In this document: positions 9,077 through 17,949 of the stretch, piece after piece
Layout of the letters: each line of letters starts with the position of its first letter
How positions within the stretch are numbered: position 1 is the first letter of the stretch
From: JANYCO01 sp035535995
GTDB taxonomy: Bacteria; Bacteroidota; Bacteroidia; Cytophagales; Cytophagaceae
Direction of reading: 5' to 3'
Length of the DNA stretch: 64,000 nt
NCBI GenBank assembly: GCA_035535995.1
Contig: DATLOZ010000003.1
Location: 1-64,000, forward strand
The notes under the pieces: generated by a model
What the model was told of the DNA's origin: nothing
What the model saw: the letters and a program-made list of their open reading frames with translations, nothing else
Database searches by the model: none
Translations under genes and position numbers: made by a program

Positions 9077-9489
9077 ATTGTGAGGACAAGTTAGAAGAAA
9101 TTGTTTTATCGTATAATTTTTAATTCGCTGTAACCATAATGATTTATGGAATTACCCTCTTAAATATAAATACTTATTTGAGATACCAGATGCCGGATGT
9201 CAGATACCGGATAAATGCGAGCGTAATTTAATGACATTGTCTTTTACTTATTTGTAAAACAGAATTGCTTTTATATAAACAAAGATTCTTTGTGTCTATC
9301 ATTTAAAAACAAATAACAACGCTCATCTTAGAATCATGGTTTTTTAATATCTTAATTAATAAAATGACTTCTGTCGCAACTTCCCCCTGTAAATGTCGGG
9401 TTTGCACAGCTTATCATGGGGAAAGGCAGCGTATATTTGTATCATCAAAAAAATAAAAACTGATTTATCACCTTTAAACGAAATAAAAC
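9077..9489. other. Intergenic region, 413 bases
   Basis: AT-rich, no ORF of note. It holds the degenerate (CCAGATG)n stretch at 9182-9215 and the promoter candidate for the downstream gene at 9432. Nothing else is recognised. Confidence 0.5.
9432..9439 (+). promoter_or_regulatory. Candidate -7 promoter box (TATATTTG)
   Basis: Perfect match to the Bacteroidota TAnnTTTG consensus, 50 bases before the ATG at 9490. No convincing -33 TTG at the usual distance was found. Confidence 0.45.
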
Positions 9490-9915
9490 ATGGAAACTAA
9501 AAACAAAACCGTTCTCACGATCGAAGCCACTGTCAATGCGCCCGTAGCGAAAGTATGGGAATATTGGAACGAACCAAAACATATCACTCAATGGGCTTTC
9601 GCTTCAGACGATTGGCATGCACCCTATGCAGAAAATGATCTTCGTACCGGAGGGTCTTTTAAAACCACCATGGCTGCAAAAGACGGAAGCTTTAGCTTCG
9701 ACTTCGGTGGTGTATACGACAATGTGAAAAAGCACGAACTGATCGAAGAAACGCTGGGAGATGGAAGAAAAGTAAAAGTAATATTCCAGGCAAATGGAGA
9801 TCAAACGCATATCGTAGAATCATTCGAAGCGGAAGACCAAAACCCGCACGACATGCAGCAGGCAGGCTGGCAGATGATCTTGAATAATTTTAAGAAATAT
9901 ACGGAAGCAAAATAA
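9490..9915 (+). CDS. SRPBCC (AHA1-type) domain protein
   Basis: 141 residues, the full length of an Aha1/START-like ligand-binding fold. Typical features are the opening strand ending VNAPVAKVWEYW, the helix phrase PKHITQWAFASDDW, the sheet core GGSFKTTMAAKDG and FDFGGVYDNV, and the long C-terminal helix QQAGWQMILNNFKKY. Members bind hydrophobic ligands or are of unknown role; no enzymatic residues can be named. Monocistronic, converging on the carotenoid oxygenase gene through a hairpin. Confidence 0.85.
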   Translation: METKNKTVLTIEATVNAPVAKVWEYWNEPKHITQWAFASDDWHAPYAENDLRTGGSFKTTMAAKDGSFSFDFGGVYDNVKKHELIEETLGDGRKVKVIFQANGDQTHIVESFEAEDQNPHDMQQAGWQMILNNFKKYTEAK

Positions 9916-9934
9916 GCAACAAGTCTTGAGTCTT

Positions 9935-9966
9935 AGTCCTGAGTACATTTCTCACTACTCAGGACT
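9935..9966. terminator. Hairpin between convergent genes
   Basis: Perfect 11-base stem AGTCCTGAGTA / TACTCAGGACT with a 10-base loop, placed between two converging stop codons. There is no strong T run, so it may be a repeat or a bidirectional terminator. Confidence 0.45.
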
Positions 9967-9978
9967 AATAACTCACTA

Positions 9979-12210
9979 TTAACTATTGATGTCTCTCTTA
10001 TCCGGAAAATACGGATAAATATATTTTTCGAAAAACTCTTTAATGTTCTCCTGCACTCCAGGCAAGATCGATTGCGGATCACTGAAGTCTTTGCGGATGT
10101 CGATGTGGTAATTAGACTCTTGCTCTTTCGCTTCTTCGATCCAGGCGGAGTGTAGTGTGAAGGCGTAAGATAATTCCGGGTGCGTAAGTTTGCATACCGG
10201 ACCTTTTGCAAGATTGTCGGCTTCAAATATCCAGATCTCTCTTTCATAATCCATCGACAGTTGATTCGGCTTCTTGTTATCGCCCACCATCATGATGCAT
10301 ACAATATACCCGTCCATCGATTCCGGTACACCTGGTTTGGGTGTACGTCTTGGAATAAATTGCAGCGAGCGGATCTCTGAATTGAAATCAGGCATATAGG
10401 AATCTTTGATCTTCATCCCATCGGTGTGCAATCTGAACAGTGATTGTTTTACTCCCGCTTCTGTATATTTTAAAACCTCATTCGGAGGAATTTTTTTGTT
10501 CGGCGTATCCTTAAACAGATCGTACATAAACGTTGTCAATCTCTGCGAATTGAGGCCTGCAGAGAAGACGAATAAATCTTTCAATTCTTCCACCACATGT
10601 TTGGGAGAGATCATATCCCGGTGTGTGAGCAAACAAAGTTCCCATGTATGTGGGCCCGCTACATGTCCCGGTGCGCCGCCTGTATCCCAGCAGTCAAGTC
10701 GTTTGAGTCCTCCTGTGTCGGTATTGATAATATATTGTGAAAGTGAATTGACATCCATCGCCGATACAGCAGGGAGACCGATGATCTCATCGTATACCGG
10801 GTCGCCACTGATCTTTAACGTATCGTATTCACGGATCCATTCAGAGACACACACAGAATTATTATTGATGGTGTAGAGTGTGATTTCATTATTTGGATTT
10901 GCATAATTAGCAACAAAGTGAATACAATCTTCCGGCAACGCAATTTGTTTGGCATGCACCACGGTGGCATCATCAGTGAGCTCTGAACGTTTTACCATAA
11001 ACAATTTCATATCCATGGGCGATTTTTTGTTCAGCAGATCACGGATCAGGCGATCGATGGAAGGTGAATCCGGGAAAGGATTGTTCACCAAAAGATCGGC
11101 GGAAAATTTAAAACTGGAATCCGAAAGCAATATATAGTCTTCCGTGAGTGCAGTTTGGTGCATACATTCTTCGATCACAAGATCGTCGCCGTTCTCGTCC
11201 ACTACGCGCCAGCGTTTCAAAGGTTCTTGTTTCCCGTTCCATTTCAGCAGGAATACCTGGTTGGGAGAATCGTCGTCGCCATTCATTTGCCGCTCGAATT
11301 CATCAGGGTCTACGTTGTGCTTTTTAAGAATATTTTTAATTGAAGCATGAAAATATTCATGACGATGTGTTTTGTCGAAAAGAATTTTCAGATCAGTAAT
11401 AATTTCCTGTATCAGTCCTGAATGTTGGAAGGAGTAACGGATCTTCTCGAAGATACTGGCTTGTTTCTCCAGGTGCTGTCTTATTTCATCTCTGTGTTCG
11501 AGCAGCAAAAAGAAAAATGCAATCTGGTACCCGGTAGATTTTTTTTGTGTGTAGTTGACGGTAAAGAATTCTTTTGTACGTGGATCAAAAGAAGGGTGTG
11601 CGCTGTTTTGTACGATGTAGAAAGGAAATTTCAAGCCGGGAGGTGTTCCTTTCAGCCAGCGGCTATATTCTTCAAGAGGAGTAATAAGCTCCAGCGTTTC
11701 AGTATTGTACTCCCAAGGCCGCCCAGCATCAAACGTGGCAAGCATGCGTGGGTGTTTGTCACCTTCAAATTGGAAAGGGATCACCGCTACACTCAGTTCA
11801 TTTCTAAATCCGAGTTGTAAGCAAGCGCGCGTCATGCCTGCGTTTTTGAAACCGTAGTGTTGAAATTTTTTGTCAAGCTTAGGACTATTGATCCGATCCG
11901 TCGCAAGATCGGCGTAATAGCAAGGCGGTTTGGCAATTTTAGTTTTGATGTTCACTTCTCCCTGTTGGTTGAAGTCAATCTTAAACATCATGCCATCGCC
12001 CGCCAATAGTGGCGTTCCGAATTCCGGATTGTTATACGAATCACCCGGATGTCGCCTTGGAATAGGCAATCCACCCGAATTGAGTGTACCACACATAGAC
12101 GTTAGATAAATTACGCCGTAAATGTCTTCCGGAATTTTTCCTTCTTTTACTTTCAGTGCGAACGATACTTCTTTCCTGTTCGCATACTGATACGATTTTA
12201 GAGAGTCCAT
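9979..12210 (-). CDS. Carotenoid oxygenase family protein
   Basis: 743 residues. The four iron-binding histidines of the carotenoid cleavage oxygenase propeller can be placed at H205 (AHPSFDP), H351 (CMHQTALTEDY), H431 (CIHFVANYANPNN) and H687 (AFTLHSAW), and the early signature PLLAGDGMMFKIDF is present (68-80). Members cleave a double bond in carotenoids, apocarotenoids or stilbenes using Fe(II) and O2. The protein is longer than the usual 450-550 residues. Extra sequence includes a charged helical block around 235-310 between the first and second His, and a long stretch between H431 and H687. No carotenoid synthesis genes are nearby, so the substrate cannot be inferred. It reads alone, away from ligD. 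Confidence 0.82.
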   Translation of the reverse strand: MDSLKSYQYANRKEVSFALKVKEGKIPEDIYGVIYLTSMCGTLNSGGLPIPRRHPGDSYNNPEFGTPLLAGDGMMFKIDFNQQGEVNIKTKIAKPPCYYADLATDRINSPKLDKKFQHYGFKNAGMTRACLQLGFRNELSVAVIPFQFEGDKHPRMLATFDAGRPWEYNTETLELITPLEEYSRWLKGTPPGLKFPFYIVQNSAHPSFDPRTKEFFTVNYTQKKSTGYQIAFFFLLLEHRDEIRQHLEKQASIFEKIRYSFQHSGLIQEIITDLKILFDKTHRHEYFHASIKNILKKHNVDPDEFERQMNGDDDSPNQVFLLKWNGKQEPLKRWRVVDENGDDLVIEECMHQTALTEDYILLSDSSFKFSADLLVNNPFPDSPSIDRLIRDLLNKKSPMDMKLFMVKRSELTDDATVVHAKQIALPEDCIHFVANYANPNNEITLYTINNNSVCVSEWIREYDTLKISGDPVYDEIIGLPAVSAMDVNSLSQYIINTDTGGLKRLDCWDTGGAPGHVAGPHTWELCLLTHRDMISPKHVVEELKDLFVFSAGLNSQRLTTFMYDLFKDTPNKKIPPNEVLKYTEAGVKQSLFRLHTDGMKIKDSYMPDFNSEIRSLQFIPRRTPKPGVPESMDGYIVCIMMVGDNKKPNQLSMDYEREIWIFEADNLAKGPVCKLTHPELSYAFTLHSAWIEEAKEQESNYHIDIRKDFSDPQSILPGVQENIKEFFEKYIYPYFPDKRDINS

Positions 12211-12420
12211 AAGAGTTGGGTTTTAAGTTAAAATGCTATTATATGGCAACTAGCATGGATATGGGAGATTATCACTGGATGGCAACGAGTGTGCCTGTTC
12301 TTAACTCTCTCTGTTGTTCTTTTGAACGAGAATAATAATTATTAAGTTACAGTAAGTAGAATATGCTACGTAGAAATTGCTGGACATGCATATCATTTTT
12401 ACTACATAGAAAATATATAA

Positions 12421-12428
12421 TACATTTG
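12421..12428 (+). promoter_or_regulatory. Candidate -7 promoter box (TACATTTG) of ligD
   Basis: Exact TAnnTTTG match, 75 bases before the ATG at 12504, in the divergent gap between the carotenoid oxygenase and ligD. No clear -33 element. Confidence 0.4.
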
Positions 12429-12503
12429 TAGTATAGTGTAATGCTTTGTTTTTGAAAGAAGTAGATTTTTATAGTATTGATTTATTTCTAAAGGAAAATA
12501 CCT

Positions 12504-15356
12504 ATGGGACTTGCGCAATACAAACAGAAAAGAGATTTTAAAAAATCTCCGGAGCCGACAGGAGGAAAACCTGGTGAACAAAAATTGCGTTTTGTAATTC
12601 AGAAGCACGATGCTTCTCATTTGCATTATGATTTTCGTTTGGAAATGGAAGGTGTGCTCAAAAGCTGGGCAGTACCCAAAGGCCCTTCTACCGATCCTGC
12701 CGTGAAACGCTTGGCAATGATGGTGGAAGATCATCCATTCGATTACCGCAATTTTGAAGGCATTATTCCCAGCGGCTACGGCGCAGGTACAGTGATCATC
12801 TGGGACGAAGGGTATTATGAACCGATCAATTCTACTGCCAAAACTAAAAAAGACCAGGAACGTGAATTGCTGCAACAACTACAAAAAGGAAGTTTAAAAT
12901 TTGCGCTTCATGGAAAAAAATTAAAAGGAGAATTCGCTTTGGTAAAAGTCAATGGGCGAGGAGAGAACGGTTGGCTGTTGATCAAACACCGTGACGAATA
13001 CGCTTCGACAGACGATATTACTAAAAAAGAGAAATCAGTAGTATCTAATAAAACGTTGGCACAGGTGGAAAAGACCTCCACTAATTTTTACGGCGAACAA
13101 CGTGTAAAAGAATCCAGCCGTAAGTCTAAGAAGGAAACAGAGCTTCAAAAAAACCGTCCTACGATTGCACGCAAGACTAAAGCAGATGTAGAGAAAAAAG
13201 AAGACACTAAAAAGAAAGCGAGCGCCACTAAGACCAGTAAAGAAATAAAAACTCCGAAAGTAAAAGCAGAGGCTAAAAAAAAAACGTCCGAAGAAAATCC
13301 TGAAGAAAGTCTCGAAGCGATCTTAAAGAAAGCGCCCAAGGGAAAATTTTCAACCACACTTTCGCCCATGCTGGCAACGCTGGTAGATAAGCCGTTTGAC
13401 GAACCAGGCTGGGTCTATGAAGTAAAATGGGACGGTTACCGCGCTATTGCATTTTGCAATAAAAAATCCATAGAGCTGAAATCCAGGAATGACAAATCGT
13501 TTAACGAAAAGTTTTACGCCGTTACCAATGCATTAAAAGCCTTGAATGTACAAGCCATCTTCGACGGAGAAATAGTGGTGGTAAACGATGAAGGTATATC
13601 GAATTTCGAATCGCTTCAGAACTGGAGAAGCGAAGCCGATGGCGAATTGCTTTATTATGTTTTTGATCTCCTTTGGTACGAAGGAAAAGACCTTACGGCT
13701 CTAAGTTTAAAAGAAAGAAAAGCGGCGCTGAGAGAAGTAATGAAAACAGTAGTTTCCGAAGAAGGCATCATCAAGCTTAGCGATAGTTTTGGCGGATCGG
13801 GTACAGAATTTTTTGAAGCTACTAAAAAAATAGGACTGGAAGGAATGATCGCCAAGAAGGAAAATAGCACTTATCAGGCTGGATTTCGAAGCAACGAATG
13901 GTTGAAGATCAAAGCCAGCAAACGCCAGGAACTGGTGATCGGAGGGTTTACGAAGAACGAAGATTCAAGCAAATTATTCAGCGCGCTGCTGGTTGGAGTA
14001 TTTGAAGGGAAAGAATTGGTATATGCAGGGAAGGTAGGGACGGGATATTCGGACAAGACACAACAAGAGATGATGAAATTATTTCGTCCGCTCATTATTA
14101 AAAAATCCCCTTTTACCGAATTGCCCGATGTAAACAAACCTTCCCGTTTTCGCCCTGATCCGCCGCATGCCACAGCTACCTGGCTGAAGCCGGAATTAGT
14201 TTGCGAGGTAAGTTTTACCGAAGTCACGCGCGACGGCGTGTTGCGTCACCCTTCTTTTGAAGGGATGCGGATCGATAAAAAAGCAAAAGACGTAGTAAGA
14301 GAAAAAGAAAGGTCTGCCAAAGCAGTGGTGAAAGAAACGAAGGAAGAAGCGAAAAAAGAAAAAATAAAAACAAAAGCGGAAACGATTGATAAAAAAATGG
14401 TAACCCCTGTCACGAAAAAAGAACGGAAGACCTTGCTCAATCCTACAGACGAAACGCAGGTGCGCGACATCAGTGGCCATGAGCTGAAATTTACTAATCT
14501 GAGCAAGATCTACTGGCCAAAAGAAAAGATCACCAAGCGTGACCTGTTGAATTATTATTACCAGGTGGCCCCTTATATTTTACCTTACCTAAAAGACCGC
14601 CCGCAGTCGATGAACCGTCACCCGGATGGGATCACGGGAGAAAGTTTTTATTATAAAGACGTCACAGGCAAAGCGCCTGATTGGGTGCGCACATTTTTAT
14701 ACCATAGCGGTGCTGATAACCGCGATAGAAAATATTTAGTAGCCGAAGACGAGGCAAGCCTGCTGTACATGGCTTCACTCGGATGCATTGAAATGAATCC
14801 CTGGAGCAGTCGTGTAGAAACCGAAGACTATCCGGACTGGTGCATGATCGATCTCGATCCTTCTCCAAAAAATACCTACGACCAGGTGATCGAAGCGGCG
14901 CTGATGACTAAACAGGTGCTGGAAGAAATAGGCGTGAAAGGATATCCGAAAACCAGTGGTTCTACAGGCATGCACATCTATATTCCATTCGGAGCAAAGT
15001 ATACGTATGAGCAATCAAAAGAATTTGCCCGCGTCATTGTAACACTGGTGCAGCAGCATCTTCCAAAGTTTACGAGTATCAAACGCACGGTACGGGAAAG
15101 AGAAGGAAAAATGTATCTGGATTTTTTACAAAACCGTCCGCAAGCCACGATCTCTGCTCCTTATTCCGTAAGACCCAAACCAGGGGCACCGGTGTCGATG
15201 CCATTGCATTGGGAAGAAGTGAAGAAAGGATTGAAAATAACAGATTTCAATATTCACAACGCTCTGGACAGGATCAAAAGCGAAGGAGATCTTTTTAAAC
15301 CAGTATTAGGAAAGGGAATTGATTTGGAAAAAGTGATCAAGAAATTTGAGTTGTGA
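12504..15356 (+). CDS. ligD: DNA ligase D (phosphoesterase-ligase-polymerase)
   Basis: 950 residues holding the three LigD activities in the order phosphoesterase, ligase, polymerase. The 3'-phosphoesterase (1-170) shows KHDASHLHYDFRLE (H35, H41, D43). The ATP-dependent ligase (about 283-590) has the adenylated lysine in EVKWDGYRA (K308) and DGEIVV at motif III. The primase-polymerase (about 660-945) shows metal-binding D783/D785 in CMIDLDPSP, SGSTGMHIY (818-826) and D873 in MYLDFLQNR. Two lysine-rich linkers (171-280 and 590-650) join the domains. LigD seals double-strand breaks with Ku in bacterial end joining. No ku gene is in this window. Confidence 0.97.
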   Translation: MGLAQYKQKRDFKKSPEPTGGKPGEQKLRFVIQKHDASHLHYDFRLEMEGVLKSWAVPKGPSTDPAVKRLAMMVEDHPFDYRNFEGIIPSGYGAGTVIIWDEGYYEPINSTAKTKKDQERELLQQLQKGSLKFALHGKKLKGEFALVKVNGRGENGWLLIKHRDEYASTDDITKKEKSVVSNKTLAQVEKTSTNFYGEQRVKESSRKSKKETELQKNRPTIARKTKADVEKKEDTKKKASATKTSKEIKTPKVKAEAKKKTSEENPEESLEAILKKAPKGKFSTTLSPMLATLVDKPFDEPGWVYEVKWDGYRAIAFCNKKSIELKSRNDKSFNEKFYAVTNALKALNVQAIFDGEIVVVNDEGISNFESLQNWRSEADGELLYYVFDLLWYEGKDLTALSLKERKAALREVMKTVVSEEGIIKLSDSFGGSGTEFFEATKKIGLEGMIAKKENSTYQAGFRSNEWLKIKASKRQELVIGGFTKNEDSSKLFSALLVGVFEGKELVYAGKVGTGYSDKTQQEMMKLFRPLIIKKSPFTELPDVNKPSRFRPDPPHATATWLKPELVCEVSFTEVTRDGVLRHPSFEGMRIDKKAKDVVREKERSAKAVVKETKEEAKKEKIKTKAETIDKKMVTPVTKKERKTLLNPTDETQVRDISGHELKFTNLSKIYWPKEKITKRDLLNYYYQVAPYILPYLKDRPQSMNRHPDGITGESFYYKDVTGKAPDWVRTFLYHSGADNRDRKYLVAEDEASLLYMASLGCIEMNPWSSRVETEDYPDWCMIDLDPSPKNTYDQVIEAALMTKQVLEEIGVKGYPKTSGSTGMHIYIPFGAKYTYEQSKEFARVIVTLVQQHLPKFTSIKRTVREREGKMYLDFLQNRPQATISAPYSVRPKPGAPVSMPLHWEEVKKGLKITDFNIHNALDRIKSEGDLFKPVLGKGIDLEKVIKKFEL

Positions 15357-15403
15357 ACATTGAGTTAGTATTTAATTTTTAGTCTGAAAAATTTATATAC
15401 ATT

Positions 15404-15440
15404 TTTTAACTCAACATTCATAATTCATAACTCATAACTT
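15404..15440. repeat. ATTCATAACTCATAA repeat copy
   Basis: TAACTCAACATTCATAATTCATAACTCATAAC-type sequence after ligD, matching the family at 8168-8222, 45262-45345, 58152-58283 and 61985-62060. Confidence 0.5.
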
Positions 15441-15565
15441 CCACAGTTGAATCCTGTAAGAAAAAATGGGAATCCTGTAAAGAATCTAAGTACAACTACT
15501 CACATCTTTGACACATCGATCACAGGTTGATCTATTGTTAACTTTTTAATTTTAACTAAACCTTA

Positions 15566-16375
15566 ATGAACATGAAAAAAGTATTATTATCCTTATTATT
15601 TACGGCAATTGTTGCGCTTAGTGCAAATGCTCAGGGACTTTACGTAGGTGCCGGCGCTGGCTACGGCTTTAGAGCAGGAAGCACAGTGTTCGGAACTGAA
15701 TATAAGTCTGATGGAAGTTATCATTCCGTACGCTCAAGCTACGGTATCGGCTTTGTTCCGAATATATGCGTTGGATATATTCTACCTAATAATTTTGGAT
15801 TTGAAGTGGCCTTAGGGTCTACCATAGGACATAAGATCGTGATCAAAGATGATTTCGGTACTACTACTGGTAAAACTACACTTACTGCTACTTCATTTTA
15901 TGTCAATCCATCTTTCATCGTAAGAGCGAACGAAGAACTAAGAGTAGTACCATATGCTAAGATCGGTATGCTTTTCGGCGGCGCCATGGCTAAAAACACT
16001 GCCCACGCAGATCACTTCTCCCCAGCAACAGGTGCGCTTACTTCTACCGATGATACAGAAACAAAATACAAAGGACACCTGCTTACAGGTCTTACTACTG
16101 CTTTTGGTATGGATTGGATGATTTCTCCAAGATTTGCAGTGTTCGGTGAACTTACAGCAAGGGTGGCTTCTTGGGCTCCTGGCAGCTATACTATCACCAA
16201 CACACACGTACCTTATGCAGGTGGTGTAGCGCAGCCTTCAACGGTAACCAGCGTAAGCGGTAACTACGAAAAAGATATCCCTGCCAACTATACAGGAACG
16301 AATGCACCAAAAACAGTTCTTCCTTTCAGCGCAGTAGGATTCAACGTAGGGGTGAAACTGTACTTGAGTAAATAG
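15566..16375 (+). CDS. Outer-membrane beta-barrel protein
   Basis: 269 residues with a signal peptide ending SANAQG, then alternating amphipathic strands rich in Gly and aromatic residues (GLYVGAGAGYGFRAG, PNICVGYILPNNFGFEVALG, FNVGVKLYLSK at the end). Such PF13568-like porin-fold proteins sit in the outer membrane; function is unknown. The gene can start at ATG 15566 or at the ATG at 15572; the latter gives MKKVLLSLLF, a classical signal start. A strong terminator follows. Confidence 0.78.
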   Translation: MNMKKVLLSLLFTAIVALSANAQGLYVGAGAGYGFRAGSTVFGTEYKSDGSYHSVRSSYGIGFVPNICVGYILPNNFGFEVALGSTIGHKIVIKDDFGTTTGKTTLTATSFYVNPSFIVRANEELRVVPYAKIGMLFGGAMAKNTAHADHFSPATGALTSTDDTETKYKGHLLTGLTTAFGMDWMISPRFAVFGELTARVASWAPGSYTITNTHVPYAGGVAQPSTVTSVSGNYEKDIPANYTGTNAPKTVLPFSAVGFNVGVKLYLSK

Positions 16376-16395
16376 ATTTTTTAGTTATAAATAAA

Positions 16396-16430
16396 AGAAG
16401 CCACTGGTATTACCTGTGGCTTCTTTTTAT
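16396..16430 (+). terminator. Rho-independent terminator after the beta-barrel gene
   Basis: Perfect 9-base stem AGAAGCCAC / GTGGCTTCT with an 11-base loop, followed by TTTTTAT. Confidence 0.88.
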
Positions 16431-16440
16431 ATGGTTTTAT

Positions 16441-16476
16441 CCGTCATTGCGAGGAAGAAGGCCGAAGCAATGACGG
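16441..16476. repeat. Short deleted copy of the CGTCATTGCGAGGA element
   Basis: CCGTCATTGCGAGGAAG...GAAGCAATGACGG: the two ends of the element seen at 47832, 52213 and 60509 brought together with the middle lost. Confidence 0.7.
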
Positions 16477-16532
16477 AAAATTCAATATTGCGCAGTTATA
16501 ACTATTTCAAAAAATGAGCTATATTGGTTCAC

Positions 16533-17861
16533 ATGAAACCTGCTAACCTCCCTGTATTTTTTTACGCTTTGCTGTTGACGACGGCTTGTACGGACTCTCC
16601 CAGTTCGCAAGAAGAAAATTCTACACGTGAGGATATCGGTGTAGTTGTTGATTCTCTAAAACTACCCAAGCCTTATCAAACAAAATCTTCTAAAAATTTC
16701 AGCAAAGTAGTTGGCTGGCAAGAGGGCGAAACACCTGTAGCACCGGCAGAATTTGTGGTGACTAAATTTGCTGATAATTTAAAAAGCGCCCGTTGGATCT
16801 ATGTATTACCCAACGGTGATGTACTCGTTTCGCAAGCAAATACTGATCCTTCGATCACTAAAAAAATAGGGATGGAAATAATAGGTGCAGGCCATTCCGA
16901 ACATGTAGGCAACAGTCCGAATTGCATTACCCTTCTGCGCGATACAAACAAAGACGGTACGCCGGATCTAAGAGAAACATTTTTATCCGATCTAAACCAA
17001 CCTTTCGGAATGTTGCTGATCGGAAACGATTTTTATGTAGCCGTGACCGATGGACTCTGGAAATATTCTTACAAAACCGGCGATACAAAGATCAAAGGGG
17101 AAGGCAAGAAAATACTGGATCTTCCGGCAGGTGGATATAATAACCACTGGACAAGAAATATCATTACCAATAAAAATCAATCCAAAATATATATCAGCGT
17201 AGGATCCGGTAGCAACGTAGCCGAACATGGTATGGACAATGAAGTTCGCAGAGCCAATATCCTTGAGATCAATCCTGACGGCAGCGGTGAGCGTGTATAT
17301 GCTTCAGGGCTCAGAAATCCTGTAGGAATGGACTGGGCAACCGGTACCAACACACTCTGGACTGCCGTAAACGAACGCGATGAACTCGGCGATGACCTTG
17401 TACCCGATTACCTTACAAGCGTGAAAGAAGGCGGCTTCTATGGCTGGCCTTATTCTTATTGGGGACAAAATTTAGACCCAAGGATCGCCGACAAAGACAA
17501 GCGTCCCGACCTTATAGCCAAAGCAATTACTCCCGATGTATCGCTGGGATCGCATACAGCTTCGCTAGGACTGGCATTTTATAACGGCAAAAAATTTCCT
17601 GCCAGATACCAGGGCGGTGCTTTTATAGGTCAGCACGGTTCCTGGAATCGTAAAGATATAGTAGGCTATAAAGTAGTATTCGTACCATTCAAAAACGGAA
17701 AACCATCGGGCCCGCCGGAAGATTTTCTCACCGGCTTTATCGCCGATGCCAGCGACAGTAAAGTACACGGAAGACCTGTGGGAGTAAAAATGCTTCCCGA
17801 TGGTTCACTGCTTGTAGCGGATGATGCTGCAGATATGGTGTGGCGGGTAGCGGTTAAGTAG
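16533..17861 (+). CDS. PQQ-dependent sugar (sorbosone-type) dehydrogenase lipoprotein
   Basis: 442 residues from the ATG at 16533; a TTG nine bases upstream is possible but adds nothing. Lipobox LLLTTAC puts the acylated cysteine at residue 19. The rest is a six-bladed glucose/sorbosone dehydrogenase propeller: ARWIYVLPNGDVLVSQANT, PFGMLLIGNDFYVAVTDGLW, NHWTRNII, YISVGSGSNVAEHG, ASGLRNPVGMDW, GGFYGWPYSYWG, FIGQHGSWNRKDIVGYKV, and VKMLPDGSLLVADD. It probably oxidises an aldose or sugar derivative in the periplasm or at the outer membrane using PQQ. The next gene, 88 bases on, is a TonB receptor, and both may be transcribed together. Confidence 0.88.
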   Translation: MKPANLPVFFYALLLTTACTDSPSSQEENSTREDIGVVVDSLKLPKPYQTKSSKNFSKVVGWQEGETPVAPAEFVVTKFADNLKSARWIYVLPNGDVLVSQANTDPSITKKIGMEIIGAGHSEHVGNSPNCITLLRDTNKDGTPDLRETFLSDLNQPFGMLLIGNDFYVAVTDGLWKYSYKTGDTKIKGEGKKILDLPAGGYNNHWTRNIITNKNQSKIYISVGSGSNVAEHGMDNEVRRANILEINPDGSGERVYASGLRNPVGMDWATGTNTLWTAVNERDELGDDLVPDYLTSVKEGGFYGWPYSYWGQNLDPRIADKDKRPDLIAKAITPDVSLGSHTASLGLAFYNGKKFPARYQGGAFIGQHGSWNRKDIVGYKVVFVPFKNGKPSGPPEDFLTGFIADASDSKVHGRPVGVKMLPDGSLLVADDAADMVWRVAVK

Positions 17862-17949
17862 TGAAAGAAAAAATAATTGAGATACACTGTTGCTGTCCTG
17901 TCGGTCGACACGAGCAACAGCAATAGAATACAAATACTGAATAATATTC

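Noticed and set aside
17879..17930. Terminator between the PQQ dehydrogenase and the TonB receptor genes
   Set aside because: Only a short imperfect stem (TGTTGCT/AGCAACA) with a long loop and no T run.
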